Shown piece after piece: positions 38,818 to 47,201 of a DNA stretch of 64,000 nt; the stretch's first letter is position 1; each line of letters starts with the position of its first letter. Source of the stretch: Pseudomonadota bacterium (GTDB lineage Bacteria; Pseudomonadota; Alphaproteobacteria; Rhizobiales; Beijerinckiaceae); assembly GCA_021813805.1 (NCBI GenBank), contig JAKAJL010000012.1, positions 24,129-88,128 on the forward strand, read 5' to 3'. A program made the translations under genes and the position numbers. Below the pieces are notes generated by a model that saw only the letters and a list, made by a program, of their open reading frames with translations, had not been told where the DNA came from and ran no database searches.

Positions 38818-39444
38818 ATGATCGATCGATTGTTCTGGCTCTTGTTCTCGTTTCGCGGGCGGATTGGACGCGCGGATTTCGCAATCTTCTGGTTCATCCA
38901 ACTCGCTGTGTGGGGAATTTACCAGGTTGCGCTCTGGCGGCGCTATCTGGTCGTCACTTATGACGCGGCGCATAAAGCTCACATCGCTCTCGACGCGCCG
39001 CCTGTCGTCAGGGTTGTCATGTTCTTCCTGTCCGCTGTCGCCTTGTGGGTTTCCCTGGCGGTCCAGATCAAGCGGCTGCATGATTTCAACTGGAGCGGCT
39101 GGCTGCTTGCCGTTCCGATCGGCGGCGCTTCCGTCGGCGGGTTGCTTGTGGGATTGGCCGCCGCGCTTCAGTTGCGCTCCCTCGTCATCCTTGCCGCCGT
39201 GGTTTTCTCCGTCGCTGGGCTGGCAGGCCTGACGCTCATCCTGATGATGTTCTCGCGGGTCGGCTACTGGGGCGACAACGGCCATCCGCGAGGGCCGGAC
39301 GAGGATGCGGCGGCGGGCCGCGGGGACGTGTCGACCGGTTCGGCCCCGGAGGCGCGCCGCGCGTTCGCGCCAAAATCGTCGCCGCCCGGCTTCGGTCGCC
39401 CCGGCGCGGCTCAGACGTTCGGACGCCGCAGCGTCCGCCCGTGA
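38818..39444 (+). CDS. DUF805 family membrane protein
   Basis: 208 aa with the DUF805 pattern: FSFRGRIGRADFAIFWFIQL at the N-terminus, RLHDFNWSGWLL in the middle, then GYWGDNGHPRGPD. Four membrane helices and a Pro/Arg/Ser-rich C-terminal tail of about 45 residues. Function unknown. RBS AGGCGAGG. Convergent with the KirBac gene. Confidence 0.88.
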   Translation: MIDRLFWLLFSFRGRIGRADFAIFWFIQLAVWGIYQVALWRRYLVVTYDAAHKAHIALDAPPVVRVVMFFLSAVALWVSLAVQIKRLHDFNWSGWLLAVPIGGASVGGLLVGLAAALQLRSLVILAAVVFSVAGLAGLTLILMMFSRVGYWGDNGHPRGPDEDAAAGRGDVSTGSAPEARRAFAPKSSPPGFGRPGAAQTFGRRSVRP

Positions 39445-39533
39445 ATTTCAGGGGCTTCCGCCGCCTCCGACGGCCGTTTCGATCGCGAGGCAGGCCGGCC
39501 CCTGTGAGTGAAAAATGCGGGCGCGGCGCTTTC

Positions 39534-39568
39534 ATACGAATACCGAATGTTGCATTCGGTATTCGTAT
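39534..39568. terminator. AT-rich perfect hairpin between convergent genes
   Basis: ATACGAATACCGAATG and its exact complement form a 16-bp stem around a 3-base loop. It sits between the convergent DUF805 and KirBac genes and probably ends both transcripts. Its AT-rich make-up stands out in this GC-rich window. Confidence 0.5.
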
Positions 39569-39657
39569 TCAGCTGGCGCGAAAATCGGTCCGCGGCTTAT
39601 GGGATTTTCGCGCCATATCGTTTCCGCGGATTGCGAAGCGATCTTGCGGAAAACGTA

Positions 39658-40551
39658 TCAGTCTGCGTCCGCCGCCTCCTGCGGTTCGGCGACGTTGAGC
39701 TGGCGGTAATCGATGCGCGGCACGCCGTCCTCGCCGGTGATGAGGATATCGGCGAAAAGCGCGCCGAATTTGATGTCCCGCCAGGCATAGCTCTTGCGGA
39801 CATGGACGTTCTGGCCGGAGACGTCGTCGAGGCCGACGAAATTGACCACGAAAAAGGCGTCCAGCGCCTCCAGCTCCTCGGGCCCCTTGCCGAAGATCGG
39901 GCTGCTCTCGTCCACGACATGAAACAGGGTCCATGAAAAGGCGAAGATCGGATTGCGCGCCTGTTTCAGGGCGATCTGGCGGAACCGCCGATAGCCGACG
40001 CCTTCGACAGTCGGGTCGCTGTAAATCATCCAGATTTCGGCGCGCGCCTCATTGACCGAACTGCGGCGGGCGTTGACGAAACGAGCCATCAGCGTCGGAC
40101 GGCCGTTGTGCCGGGCGAGGGTCATGAAGTCGGCGAAGATCACGCGTGCCCGCGGGCGTGAAAAACGCGCGAAAATAAGGCCGGTAAAGACCGCCAGCGT
40201 CGACATGCCGGTGAAGATTTCCAGCGTCGCGATCGAATGGCCATAGAGGGTCTGCGGGTGCATGTCGCCATAGCCGACCGTCGCCAGAGTCTCGATCGAA
40301 AAGAAGAACAGATCGACCAGAGAGCCGGGGCGCACATGGGCTATGGCGTCGCCGCCAAGCCAGAACAGGAAGGCGAACACCAGGTTCATGGTCAGGAAAT
40401 AGAGCGCGAATCCGCCGAAAAAGGCCGGCCAGGAAATGCTCATGCTGTTGTGGAAGGCGTCGGTCCAGAACGACTGGTCGAGGCCGCGGGTCAGGAACTC
40501 GCGGTCGCCGATGCGCACCAGTTGTTCGCGGTCAGTCCGGCGGCGGATCAA
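39658..40551 (-). CDS. Inward rectifier potassium channel (KirBac type)
   Basis: 297 aa. Slide-helix region RIGDREFLTRGLDQSFWTDAFHN, outer helix about 43-65, selectivity filter TVGYGD (91-96), inner helix with a glycine hinge about 105-128, and a C-terminal cytoplasmic Kir domain (about 140-290). I choose TTG at 40551: it overlaps the stop of the GST gene (TTGA), suggesting coupling. GTG at 40518 is the alternative; the ATG further up would run far into the GST gene. No ligand can be assigned. Confidence 0.88.
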   Translation of the reverse strand: MIRRRTDREQLVRIGDREFLTRGLDQSFWTDAFHNSMSISWPAFFGGFALYFLTMNLVFAFLFWLGGDAIAHVRPGSLVDLFFFSIETLATVGYGDMHPQTLYGHSIATLEIFTGMSTLAVFTGLIFARFSRPRARVIFADFMTLARHNGRPTLMARFVNARRSSVNEARAEIWMIYSDPTVEGVGYRRFRQIALKQARNPIFAFSWTLFHVVDESSPIFGKGPEELEALDAFFVVNFVGLDDVSGQNVHVRKSYAWRDIKFGALFADILITGEDGVPRIDYRQLNVAEPQEAADAD

Positions 40552-41189
40552 AGATCGTCCCACTTCTCGATGACCCAGCTCTCGGTCTGCGCGTCCTCGC
40601 GCCATTGCCGGAAGGCCGGCAAGGCCAGAACGCGGTCGCAATAGGCCCGCGCGGCTAGCGCGAGTTCGAGCGCGTAAACATCGAGGCGGGTGGCGACCGG
40701 CGCGAAAAAGGCGTCGGCGGCGCAGAGACCGCCGAAAAGGAACTCGCCCTCGGCCTGGGCAAAAATCGTCTGGATGCGCGCGAGATCGGCTTGCGCGGCC
40801 TCGTCGAGCGGCAGCGGCGCGGCGCGGCGCGCGCGGCGGAAATTGGTCGGGCAGGCCTGCCGCAGCGCCTGAAAGCCGGAATGCATTTCGGCGCAGAGCG
40901 AACGCGCCCGCGCCCGCTTCAATCGGTCGCGCGGCCAGATGTTTTTCTCAGGGAAAGCCTCCGCCAGATATTCGACGATGGCGAGCGAGTCCCACACGGA
41001 AAAATCGCCGTCGCGCAGCACCGGAACCTTTCCCGTCGGCGCCTCGCGCAGCATTCTTTCGCGCGAGCCTGCGACATAGAGCGGGACGACTTCCTCTGAA
41101 AACGGAATGTCGAGCGCGCGCATCAAAAGCCAGGGGCGGAGAGACCAGGACGAATAGGCCTTGTTGCCGATGAAAAGTTTCAGGGACAT
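40548..41189 (-). CDS. Glutathione S-transferase family protein
   Basis: 213 aa. N-terminal thioredoxin-like domain with the active-site-type Ser near SSWSLRPWLLMRA, a GKVPVLRDGD cis-Pro loop, then WDSLAIVEYLAEAFPE. C-terminal all-helical domain. The start ATG at 41189 lies 8 bases after the rhodanese stop. Part of a rhodanese-GST-KirBac string on the minus strand. Confidence 0.92.
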   Translation of the reverse strand: MSLKLFIGNKAYSSWSLRPWLLMRALDIPFSEEVVPLYVAGSRERMLREAPTGKVPVLRDGDFSVWDSLAIVEYLAEAFPEKNIWPRDRLKRARARSLCAEMHSGFQALRQACPTNFRRARRAAPLPLDEAAQADLARIQTIFAQAEGEFLFGGLCAADAFFAPVATRLDVYALELALAARAYCDRVLALPAFRQWREDAQTESWVIEKWDDL

Positions 41190-41197
41190 GGTATTTC

Positions 41198-41617
41198 TCA
41201 GAATTTCGGCGCCGCCGGATGGCGGGGCGGCTCGTAGGGGGCGCCGGCCTTTTTCCACTCGGTGAAACCGCCCTCGACATGGGCGACCGGCGCCAGTCCC
41301 ATGCGCTGCGCCAGATGCGCGGCGAGCGCCGAGCGCAAGCCCCCGGCGCAGAAAAAGACGAAAGTCCTGTCCTGCTGGAACTGCGGCTTGGCGTAGGGGC
41401 TCGCCGGGTCGATCCAGAATTCCAGCATGCCGCGCGGGCAATGGAAGGCGCCGGGGATTCGCCCTTCGCGGTCGAGTTCGCGCGGGTCGCGCAGATCGAC
41501 GAACAGAACGTCGTCGCGGCCGAGCAGGTCCTTGGCCTCCGCGACCTTCAACGCCCGCACGGCGGCGTTGGCCTCTGCCAGCATCTGCTGAATTCCATAG
41601 GTGACTTTGCTCGGCAT
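41198..41617 (-). CDS. Rhodanese-like domain protein
   Basis: 139 aa single rhodanese domain. The active-site Cys90 is in FFCAGGLRSA, with DLRDPRELDREGRIPGAFHCP upstream and HVEGGFTEWKKAG after. Likely a sulfurtransferase; acceptor unknown. The ATG at 41617 has GGGAGGG upstream; the frame is open beyond. Confidence 0.92.
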   Translation of the reverse strand: MPSKVTYGIQQMLAEANAAVRALKVAEAKDLLGRDDVLFVDLRDPRELDREGRIPGAFHCPRGMLEFWIDPASPYAKPQFQQDRTFVFFCAGGLRSALAAHLAQRMGLAPVAHVEGGFTEWKKAGAPYEPPRHPAAPKF

Positions 41618-41705
41618 GAGCGCCCTCCCGTCCAGATTGGACCTCAGGGCGGGCGCGGCGTCAACTCGAGCCCGGACATGCGCCAACATTCGCGTCGTGG
41701 AGCGC

Positions 41706-41975
41706 TCAGACGCCACGCTCGGAGGCCGCGGCGCAGCGCCAGCTCTTGATCGTGTAAGCCGGGTGCGCGTCGCCCCAGCGCGCGATCACGGCGGACCCGA
41801 TCGAGCGCTGGCATTGAAGAATCGAATAAGCGTCCGTCGGAATGCGGAAGTTCTTGCATTCGCCGCCGGCCTTGCAGGCGCTGATCACGACGACGAATTC
41901 TTCCGACGGAGCATTTTCCGCCGCCAAACACGGCGAAGCGCAGAAAACGGCGATGGCGAGGGCGAACCTGAACAC
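41706..41975 (-). CDS. Small exported Cys-containing protein
   Basis: 89 aa, no family recognised. Signal peptide MFRFALAIAVFCASPCLA, then a mature part with four Cys (SACKAGGECKNFRIP, LQCQRSIG, SWRCAA). I choose GTG at 41975, since GAGG is 5 bases upstream; an ATG at 42026 would give a longer N-terminus that spoils the signal peptide. Confidence 0.7.
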   Translation of the reverse strand: MFRFALAIAVFCASPCLAAENAPSEEFVVVISACKAGGECKNFRIPTDAYSILQCQRSIGSAVIARWGDAHPAYTIKSWRCAAASERGV

Positions 41976-42095
41976 ATTGACCTCGAAAACTGCGAAAGCT
42001 CTCCAACCCGAACGATGAAAGAACATCTGCTCTTTGACTTGGTTCCGCCGCCTCGCAAGCCTTGACCGCGCCGAGACTTTTTCCGACAAGCGGCC

Positions 42096-42368
42096 ATGCT
42101 TGAAAACGATCCGCTCGCCCAGACGATTCTCGCGCTCTGCGCCGCCCTCGGCCCCGGCAAGTCGATCTGCCCGACCGACGTGGCCAAGGGTTTCGCGCGC
42201 GCCCGGGAGGAAGACGAACTTGCCTGGCGCGGCCATCTCCCACAGGTGCGCGCCCGAGCCGTCGCGCTCGCCCGCGCCGGGCGGCTGGTGATCTATCGCA
42301 AGGGCAAGCCGGCCGATCCGGATGATTTTCGCGGCGTCTATCGCATCGGCCTGCCGCGCGGCGACTGA
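42096..42368 (+). CDS. DUF3253 family protein
   Basis: 90 aa. The family pattern is clear: LCAALGPGKSICPTDVAKGF, then WRGHLPQVRARAVALARAGRLVIYRKGKPADPDDFRGVYRI. It looks like a small winged-helix fold. Function unknown. A YdcF-like gene follows 26 bases downstream. Confidence 0.85.
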   Translation: MLENDPLAQTILALCAALGPGKSICPTDVAKGFARAREEDELAWRGHLPQVRARAVALARAGRLVIYRKGKPADPDDFRGVYRIGLPRGD

Positions 42369-42394
42369 GACGCTGTTCTGACAAGGAGGGCGCA

Positions 42395-43183
42395 ATGTTC
42401 TTCGTCGCCTCGAAAATCTTCTGGCTCCTGGCCTCGCCGCTGCATGTTCTGCTGATCCTGCTGCTGGCGGGGTTGATTGCCGGTCCGCGCTGGCGCGCCG
42501 CACGGGCATTGGCGCTGACGGCGGCGGTCGGTCTGGCGTTGATCGTGTTCTCGCCGGCCGGCGCGCTGTTGATTCGCCCGCTGGAGGACCGTTTCCCCCA
42601 GCAATCCGAACATATGGCGCCGCCCAATGGGATCATCGTGCTCGGCGGCGCCGTCGACGAGCAGGTCACGCGCGCCCGCGATCAGGTGACGCTGACCGAG
42701 GCCGCGACGCGAATGACCGAAGGCGCCGCGCTGGCGCGACTCTATCCCCAGGCGCTGCTGGTCTTTTCCGGCGGCTCGGGCGCGCTGCTCGACAGTTCGG
42801 TGAAGGAGGCGGAGGTCGCGCGGCGGCTGTGGCGCGAACTCGGCGTGGCGGAAAGCCGGATGCGTTTCGAGGACCGTTCGCGCAACACTTATGAAAACGC
42901 CCTGTTCACCAAGGCGTTGGCGAATCCGAAAAAAGGCGAGACATGGCTGCTGGTGACTTCGGCCTATCACATGCCGCGCGCCATCGGGGTTTTCCGCGCC
43001 TTGGGCATGGAGCCGCAAGCTTTTCCCGTCGATTACCGCACATTGGGCGACGCCCGCGACTTCCGCCCGCCCGGCGACAGCGCGCGCGCCATTCTCGATT
43101 TCGAGGTCGCGGCGCGGGAATGGATCGGCCTGCTGGCCTATCGCCTGAGCGGCAAGACCAAGGTTATGTTTCCGGGACCGTGA
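42395..43183 (+). CDS. YdcF/ElyC family (DUF218) envelope protein
   Basis: 262 aa. Two N-terminal membrane helices (about 8-30 and 38-57), then the DUF218 domain: NGIIVLGGAVDEQ, YPQALLVFSGGSG, EDRSRNTYENALFTK, LLVTSAYHMPRAIGVFRALG. Family members affect peptidoglycan or polysaccharide metabolism. It sits next to a lysozyme and a deacetylase, consistent with envelope work. Confidence 0.9.
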   Translation: MFFVASKIFWLLASPLHVLLILLLAGLIAGPRWRAARALALTAAVGLALIVFSPAGALLIRPLEDRFPQQSEHMAPPNGIIVLGGAVDEQVTRARDQVTLTEAATRMTEGAALARLYPQALLVFSGGSGALLDSSVKEAEVARRLWRELGVAESRMRFEDRSRNTYENALFTKALANPKKGETWLLVTSAYHMPRAIGVFRALGMEPQAFPVDYRTLGDARDFRPPGDSARAILDFEVAAREWIGLLAYRLSGKTKVMFPGP

Positions 43184-43198
43184 TCGGCCGCCCCGGCG

Positions 43199-44017
43199 TC
43201 AGCGCGACGCCGATTCCGCTTCCGCGACGCCATTGGCCGACAGGAACTTGCGCCAGTCGCTTTCGTCGCCATAGAAGGCGTTGCGATCGACACGGGTCGG
43301 AATGCCGCGCACCCAGGCGTCGGATTGATATTGCCAGAAGCGCCATTCGCGATCGCCATATTTCGCGGAGGGGCGCCGCTTGGTCGAGCGAATCCAGATC
43401 GGATAATCGGTCAACTCGCCTTCGATGATCGTCTGATAGAAATCGACCGTGGTGTAGATGATCGGCTTCTTGCCGTAATAGCGCTGCATCTCGGCGAGCA
43501 TGGCGCGGATTTCGTGCAGGGTGGACTCGCGTTCGAGACGACGTCGGCAGGTCGGCGAGTCGGGAGTCGCCTCGACATCGAGCACCGGGGGCAGCGCGCC
43601 TTGCTCGGGCGGCACGTTCCTCTCGAACCAGGCCATGTTGTCCTGCCATGGCCGGCACCAATAGACGAAATGATAGGCGCCGCGCGGCAGGCCCGCGGCC
43701 TTGGCGCCGCGCCAGTTGCGGGCGAAATTCGGATCGATGCGGTCGCCGCCCTCGGTCGCCTTGATATAGGCGAATTTGACGCCCCCCTCATGCACCGCGT
43801 CCCAGTTGACATTGCCCTGGTATTTGGACACATCGACGCCGTGCACGGTGAAATTCCGGGCGAGCTTGGTCGCCTCCGTTTCCTTGTAATGGCCGGGCCG
43901 GGCGCCGACGAGCGGGTGCTCCGCGAAAGCCGAGGGAGCCTCCCCGCATGCGGCGAGCGCGAGCAGCAGGCCCGGAAGCGCGAGACGCGCGACGATCTTC
44001 GTGCGGAAATCACTCAT
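43199..44017 (-). CDS. Glycoside hydrolase family 25 lysozyme-like lipoprotein
   Basis: 272 aa. Lipoprotein signal with lipobox LALAAC (Cys near residue 24). The GH25 barrel shows HGVDVSKYQGNVNW, FAYIKATEG and PVLDVEATP (catalytic Asp/Glu), then FWQYQSDAWV. Would cleave peptidoglycan muramic bonds from the periplasm or outer membrane. Divergent from the deacetylase gene, 215 bases apart. Confidence 0.92.
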   Translation of the reverse strand: MSDFRTKIVARLALPGLLLALAACGEAPSAFAEHPLVGARPGHYKETEATKLARNFTVHGVDVSKYQGNVNWDAVHEGGVKFAYIKATEGGDRIDPNFARNWRGAKAAGLPRGAYHFVYWCRPWQDNMAWFERNVPPEQGALPPVLDVEATPDSPTCRRRLERESTLHEIRAMLAEMQRYYGKKPIIYTTVDFYQTIIEGELTDYPIWIRSTKRRPSAKYGDREWRFWQYQSDAWVRGIPTRVDRNAFYGDESDWRKFLSANGVAEAESASR

Positions 44018-44232
44018 GTGTGCAGATTACCTCGTTCGGGGTAATAAGTCGTTAATCTACATCACGGCGGTTCACCGCCAGAATTGAACCGGAATTTTCG
44101 TTTTTGGCAAGTGCGGGCCGCGCCGGCGCCGTGCGCCGCCCCGCATGTTCAGGCGATTCCGCCGCGCGGCGCGGCCTTCCGCGGCAGCGGCGTTGGCGCC
44201 GCCGTCCGGTTTGAAGTAAAAGGCGTTTTGCG

Positions 44233-45111
44233 ATGTGGGTAAAGATTCCGTTTATCGTGGCGGGTATGGCGCTCGCGCTTTGCGGCGGCGCGCGGGCGCA
44301 GTCGTGCGGCCCGCAAAAGCTCGGGGTTTCGCGGACGATTCTTGTCGGCGCCCCCGTCCATGTCGGCCTCAAAACCTATCCGCAGACGCTCGACCTGAAA
44401 GACCATGAGGTCGTCCTGACGTTCGACGACGGCCCGGCTCCCACGACGAGCCGCGTGCTCGCAGCCCTCGAAGCGCAATGCGCGCGAGCGACCTTCTTCC
44501 TGATCGGGCGCAACGCCGCCGCCATGCCGATGCTGGTGCGCCGCGAGATCGCCGACGGCGACACGGTCGGCAGCCATTCCTACAACCATCCGATCCTCCG
44601 CAGCCTCCCGCTGCCCAGGGCCCTGGCCAATATCAAGGCGGGCGCGGCGGCGGTGGACAAGGCCTCCGGCGGCAAGGCGTCGCGATTTTTCCGCTTCCCC
44701 GGCTTCGCCGATTCGTCCGCGCTTCTGACGGCGCTCGACAAGAAGAACATGCCGGTTTTTGGCGCCGATCTCTGGGCTTCCGACTGGAACGTCATGACGC
44801 CAGGGGAAGAACTCGACCTGCTGATGGGCCGGCTGCGGCGCGCGGGCGGCGGAATCGTCCTGCTCCATGACACCAAGCGGGAGACGGCGGACATGCTGCC
44901 CGCCTTTCTGGCCGCGCTGAAGGCCGAAGGTTTCCAACTCGTGGCGCTCGCGCCGGGCGACGCCTCGCCCGCGCTCAGAAAAGCTCCCGCCGGCTGGAAA
45001 TCCGAGACGGAGGAGACATTGAAGAAAATGGGGATCTCAGGCCCCAAAGGGGCGGCGCGGAAAATCGATGTTCCGCTTCAGGAGCAGAAGGACCCGGCGA
45101 ACAGGATGTGA
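44233..45111 (+). CDS. Polysaccharide deacetylase (NodB domain)
   Basis: 292 aa, exported (signal MWVKIPFIVAGMALALCGGARA). Metal-binding motif TFDDGP at 63-68 and HSYNH (His115/His119); catalytic base Asp66 in the same motif. Later motifs FRFPGFA and LLHD complete the fold. Likely trims N-acetyl groups from peptidoglycan or an exopolysaccharide. Confidence 0.93.
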   Translation: MWVKIPFIVAGMALALCGGARAQSCGPQKLGVSRTILVGAPVHVGLKTYPQTLDLKDHEVVLTFDDGPAPTTSRVLAALEAQCARATFFLIGRNAAAMPMLVRREIADGDTVGSHSYNHPILRSLPLPRALANIKAGAAAVDKASGGKASRFFRFPGFADSSALLTALDKKNMPVFGADLWASDWNVMTPGEELDLLMGRLRRAGGGIVLLHDTKRETADMLPAFLAALKAEGFQLVALAPGDASPALRKAPAGWKSETEETLKKMGISGPKGAARKIDVPLQEQKDPANRM

Positions 45112-45136
45112 GCGGGAAAAAACCAAGCGATGAGCT

Positions 45137-45223
45137 TGGTGCGGCCAAGAGGACTCGAACCTCCACCCCGGTTAAAGGACTAGCACCTCAAGCTAGCGCG
45201 TCTACCAATTCCGCCATGGCCGC
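45137..45223 (-). tRNA. tRNA-Leu(GAG)
   Basis: Starts GCGGCCATGGCGG at 45223 and ends with an encoded CCA at 45137. Anticodon GAG is at 45187-45189 in the loop TTGAGGT, and a long variable arm (class II) and a GGTTCGAGT T-loop are visible. Confidence 0.97.
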
Positions 45224-45350
45224 GCGATTTCCGGGTTTTGGGACCCGATCAATCGGTAGGCGCGTCGTCTAACAAATCGCTCCCGGCCTTGCAAGCCGCC
45301 AACCCGATTTTTCTCGACGCGCCCGCCGCGCCGCGCGATAAGACCATGAA

Positions 45351-46076
45351 ATGACAGAAATCAGCGCCACACCGCCCGCTTCATTTCTTGCCGCGCCCGG
45401 CGCGCCGCCGGTCGAGTGGCGCATTTCCGACGGCCTGACCGGCTATGCCTTCGCCGTCGCGGAAATGGAGGCCCGCGCCAGCGCAATCGCCGAAGGGCGC
45501 GCGCGCGAACTTGTCTGGCTGGTCGAGCATCCGCCGCTCTATACGGCGGGTACCTCGGCGCGGCCGGAAGATTTGCTCGACGCGCGTTTCCCGGTTCACG
45601 CCACGGGCCGCGGCGGCCAATTCACCTATCACGGCCCGGGCCAGCGCGTGGCCTATGTGCTGCTCGACCTCAACCGCCGCTCGCGCGACGTGCGGTCGTA
45701 TGTCTGCGCGCTGGAGAAATGGATCATCTCCGCGCTGGCGCGGTTCAATGTCAAAGGCGAAATTCGCGACGGCCGTGTCGGCGTCTGGGTCGCGCGGCCG
45801 GAAAGGCCACGCGGCCCGCGCGGCGAGACGGCCGAGGACAAGATCGCGGCGATCGGGGTGCGGATGCGGCGCTGGGTGTCGTTCCACGGAATCGCGCTCA
45901 ATGTCGAGCCGGACCTCTCGCACTTTTCGGGCATCGTCCCCTGCGGCATCGCGGAAAGCCACCTCGGCGTCACCAGCCTGTTCGATCTCGGCCTGCCGGT
46001 GAGCCTTCATGACGCGGATATGGCGCTGCGTTCGAGTTTTGAAGAAATTTTCGGGCCGACATCATCTTCGGTTTGA
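45351..46076 (+). CDS. lipB: Octanoyl-[ACP]:protein octanoyltransferase
   Basis: Transfers octanoate to apo-lipoyl domains. 241 aa. [12 protein letters not shown] at 87-98, the catalytic Lys164 (DKIAAIGVR) and Cys198 (GIVPCGI) are all present. Single gene, convergent with the uvrC-pgsA-moaD operon. Confidence 0.96.
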   Translation: MTEISATPPASFLAAPGAPPVEWRISDGLTGYAFAVAEMEARASAIAEGRARELVWLVEHPPLYTAGTSARPEDLLDARFPVHATGRGGQFTYHGPGQRVAYVLLDLNRRSRDVRSYVCALEKWIISALARFNVKGEIRDGRVGVWVARPERPRGPRGETAEDKIAAIGVRMRRWVSFHGIALNVEPDLSHFSGIVPCGIAESHLGVTSLFDLGLPVSLHDADMALRSSFEEIFGPTSSSV

Positions 46077-46161
46077 ATGATTCGGGTCCCGCCCGTCGCG
46101 ATGGTCCGGGCGGTCGCGCGTATTCGCCGGTTTTGCCGAATCGTGAAGCGTCTTGCCGGAC

Positions 46162-46410
46162 CTAGCCCCCGGTCATCGGCGGAAAGAAGGCGATTTCCCG
46201 CGCGCCGACAATGCTTGCCTCCGGCTTGGCGTGTTTCCTGTCGATGGCCGCGCGGACGACGGCCTGCGAAAATGTCGCGGCATAGGCCTCGTCGCGCTGG
46301 CTTAGCCAGGCGATTAGTTCTGCGAGGGTGCGCACCGTTTCGGGCACATCCGCCTCCTCGGCGGATTTGCCGATGCGCTCGCGCAGGGAGGCGAAATAGA
46401 CGAGTCTCAT
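46162..46410 (-). CDS. moaD: Molybdopterin synthase small subunit
   Basis: 82-aa ubiquitin-fold sulfur carrier ending in FPPMTGG, the Gly-Gly tail that receives the thiocarboxylate. The start ATG at 46410 overlaps the pgsA stop (ATGA). moaE, which normally follows, is absent here. Confidence 0.9.
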   Translation of the reverse strand: MRLVYFASLRERIGKSAEEADVPETVRTLAELIAWLSQRDEAYAATFSQAVVRAAIDRKHAKPEASIVGAREIAFFPPMTGG

Positions 46411-47003
46411 TCCTCGACCACATATTTGATGCCGGCGCGGAAATAATCCCAGCCGGTGTAAAGCGTCAGGATCGCGGCCAGCCACAACAGGCCGAGGCCG
46501 ATCCGCACCGTGCCGGGGAGCACCGCCTCGCCCGCCCGTCCGGCGATGAGAAAGCCGAGCGCGACGATCTGCACGGTCGTCTTCCATTTGGCGACCCTGC
46601 TGACCGGCACCGAAACCTTCAGCTCGGCCAGGAATTCGCGCAGGCCGGAGACCAGGATTTCCCGGCAGAGAATGACGATGGCGGCCCACAGCGACCAACT
46701 CCTGATCGTGCCGTCGGCGACGAGAATCATCAGCACCGAGGACACCAGCAGCTTGTCGGCGATTGGGTCCAGCATCCGCCCCAGCGCCGATTGCTGCGCC
46801 CAGGCGCGGGCGAGATAGCCGTCGAAGAAATCGGTGATCCCGGCGACGGCGAAAAGCCCGAGCGCGGTCCAGCGCAAGGTGAAATTATCCGGCCAGAACA
46901 GACAGGCCACCACCGCCGGCACGATCACGACCCGCCCGAAGGTCAGGACATTCGGCAGATTAAAATTGCGACGGACGCCGGAACGGGCCGAACTGAGGGA
47001 CAT
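46407..47003 (-). CDS. pgsA: CDP-diacylglycerol-glycerol-3-phosphate 3-phosphatidyltransferase
   Basis: First committed step of phosphatidylglycerol synthesis, in the inner membrane. 198 aa with about 4-5 helices. The CDP-alcohol phosphatidyltransferase motif is FDGYLARAWAQQSALGRMLDPIADK. The ATG at 47003 (MSLSSARSGVRRNFNLPNVLT) is the family start; the frame extends upstream. Lies between uvrC and moaD. Confidence 0.95.
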   Translation of the reverse strand: MSLSSARSGVRRNFNLPNVLTFGRVVIVPAVVACLFWPDNFTLRWTALGLFAVAGITDFFDGYLARAWAQQSALGRMLDPIADKLLVSSVLMILVADGTIRSWSLWAAIVILCREILVSGLREFLAELKVSVPVSRVAKWKTTVQIVALGFLIAGRAGEAVLPGTVRIGLGLLWLAAILTLYTGWDYFRAGIKYVVEE

Positions 47004-47201
47004 GATCGGAGGGAAGCTTTTTAAACGTGGCGCGTCAACGGATTTTTCCGCTTTCGCCGCCCGCGGGGCCATTTGTCGCGTCCGAACGGACGGCTGTCCC
47101 TTTGGCGAGGCCAGGTCGCGACCTTCGACAACCGCCTCTCGACCAGGGCGGTTGTCGGCGGCAGGGACGCGCTTCTCGTCATCGTCCGAGGGCCGAGGCG
47201 C

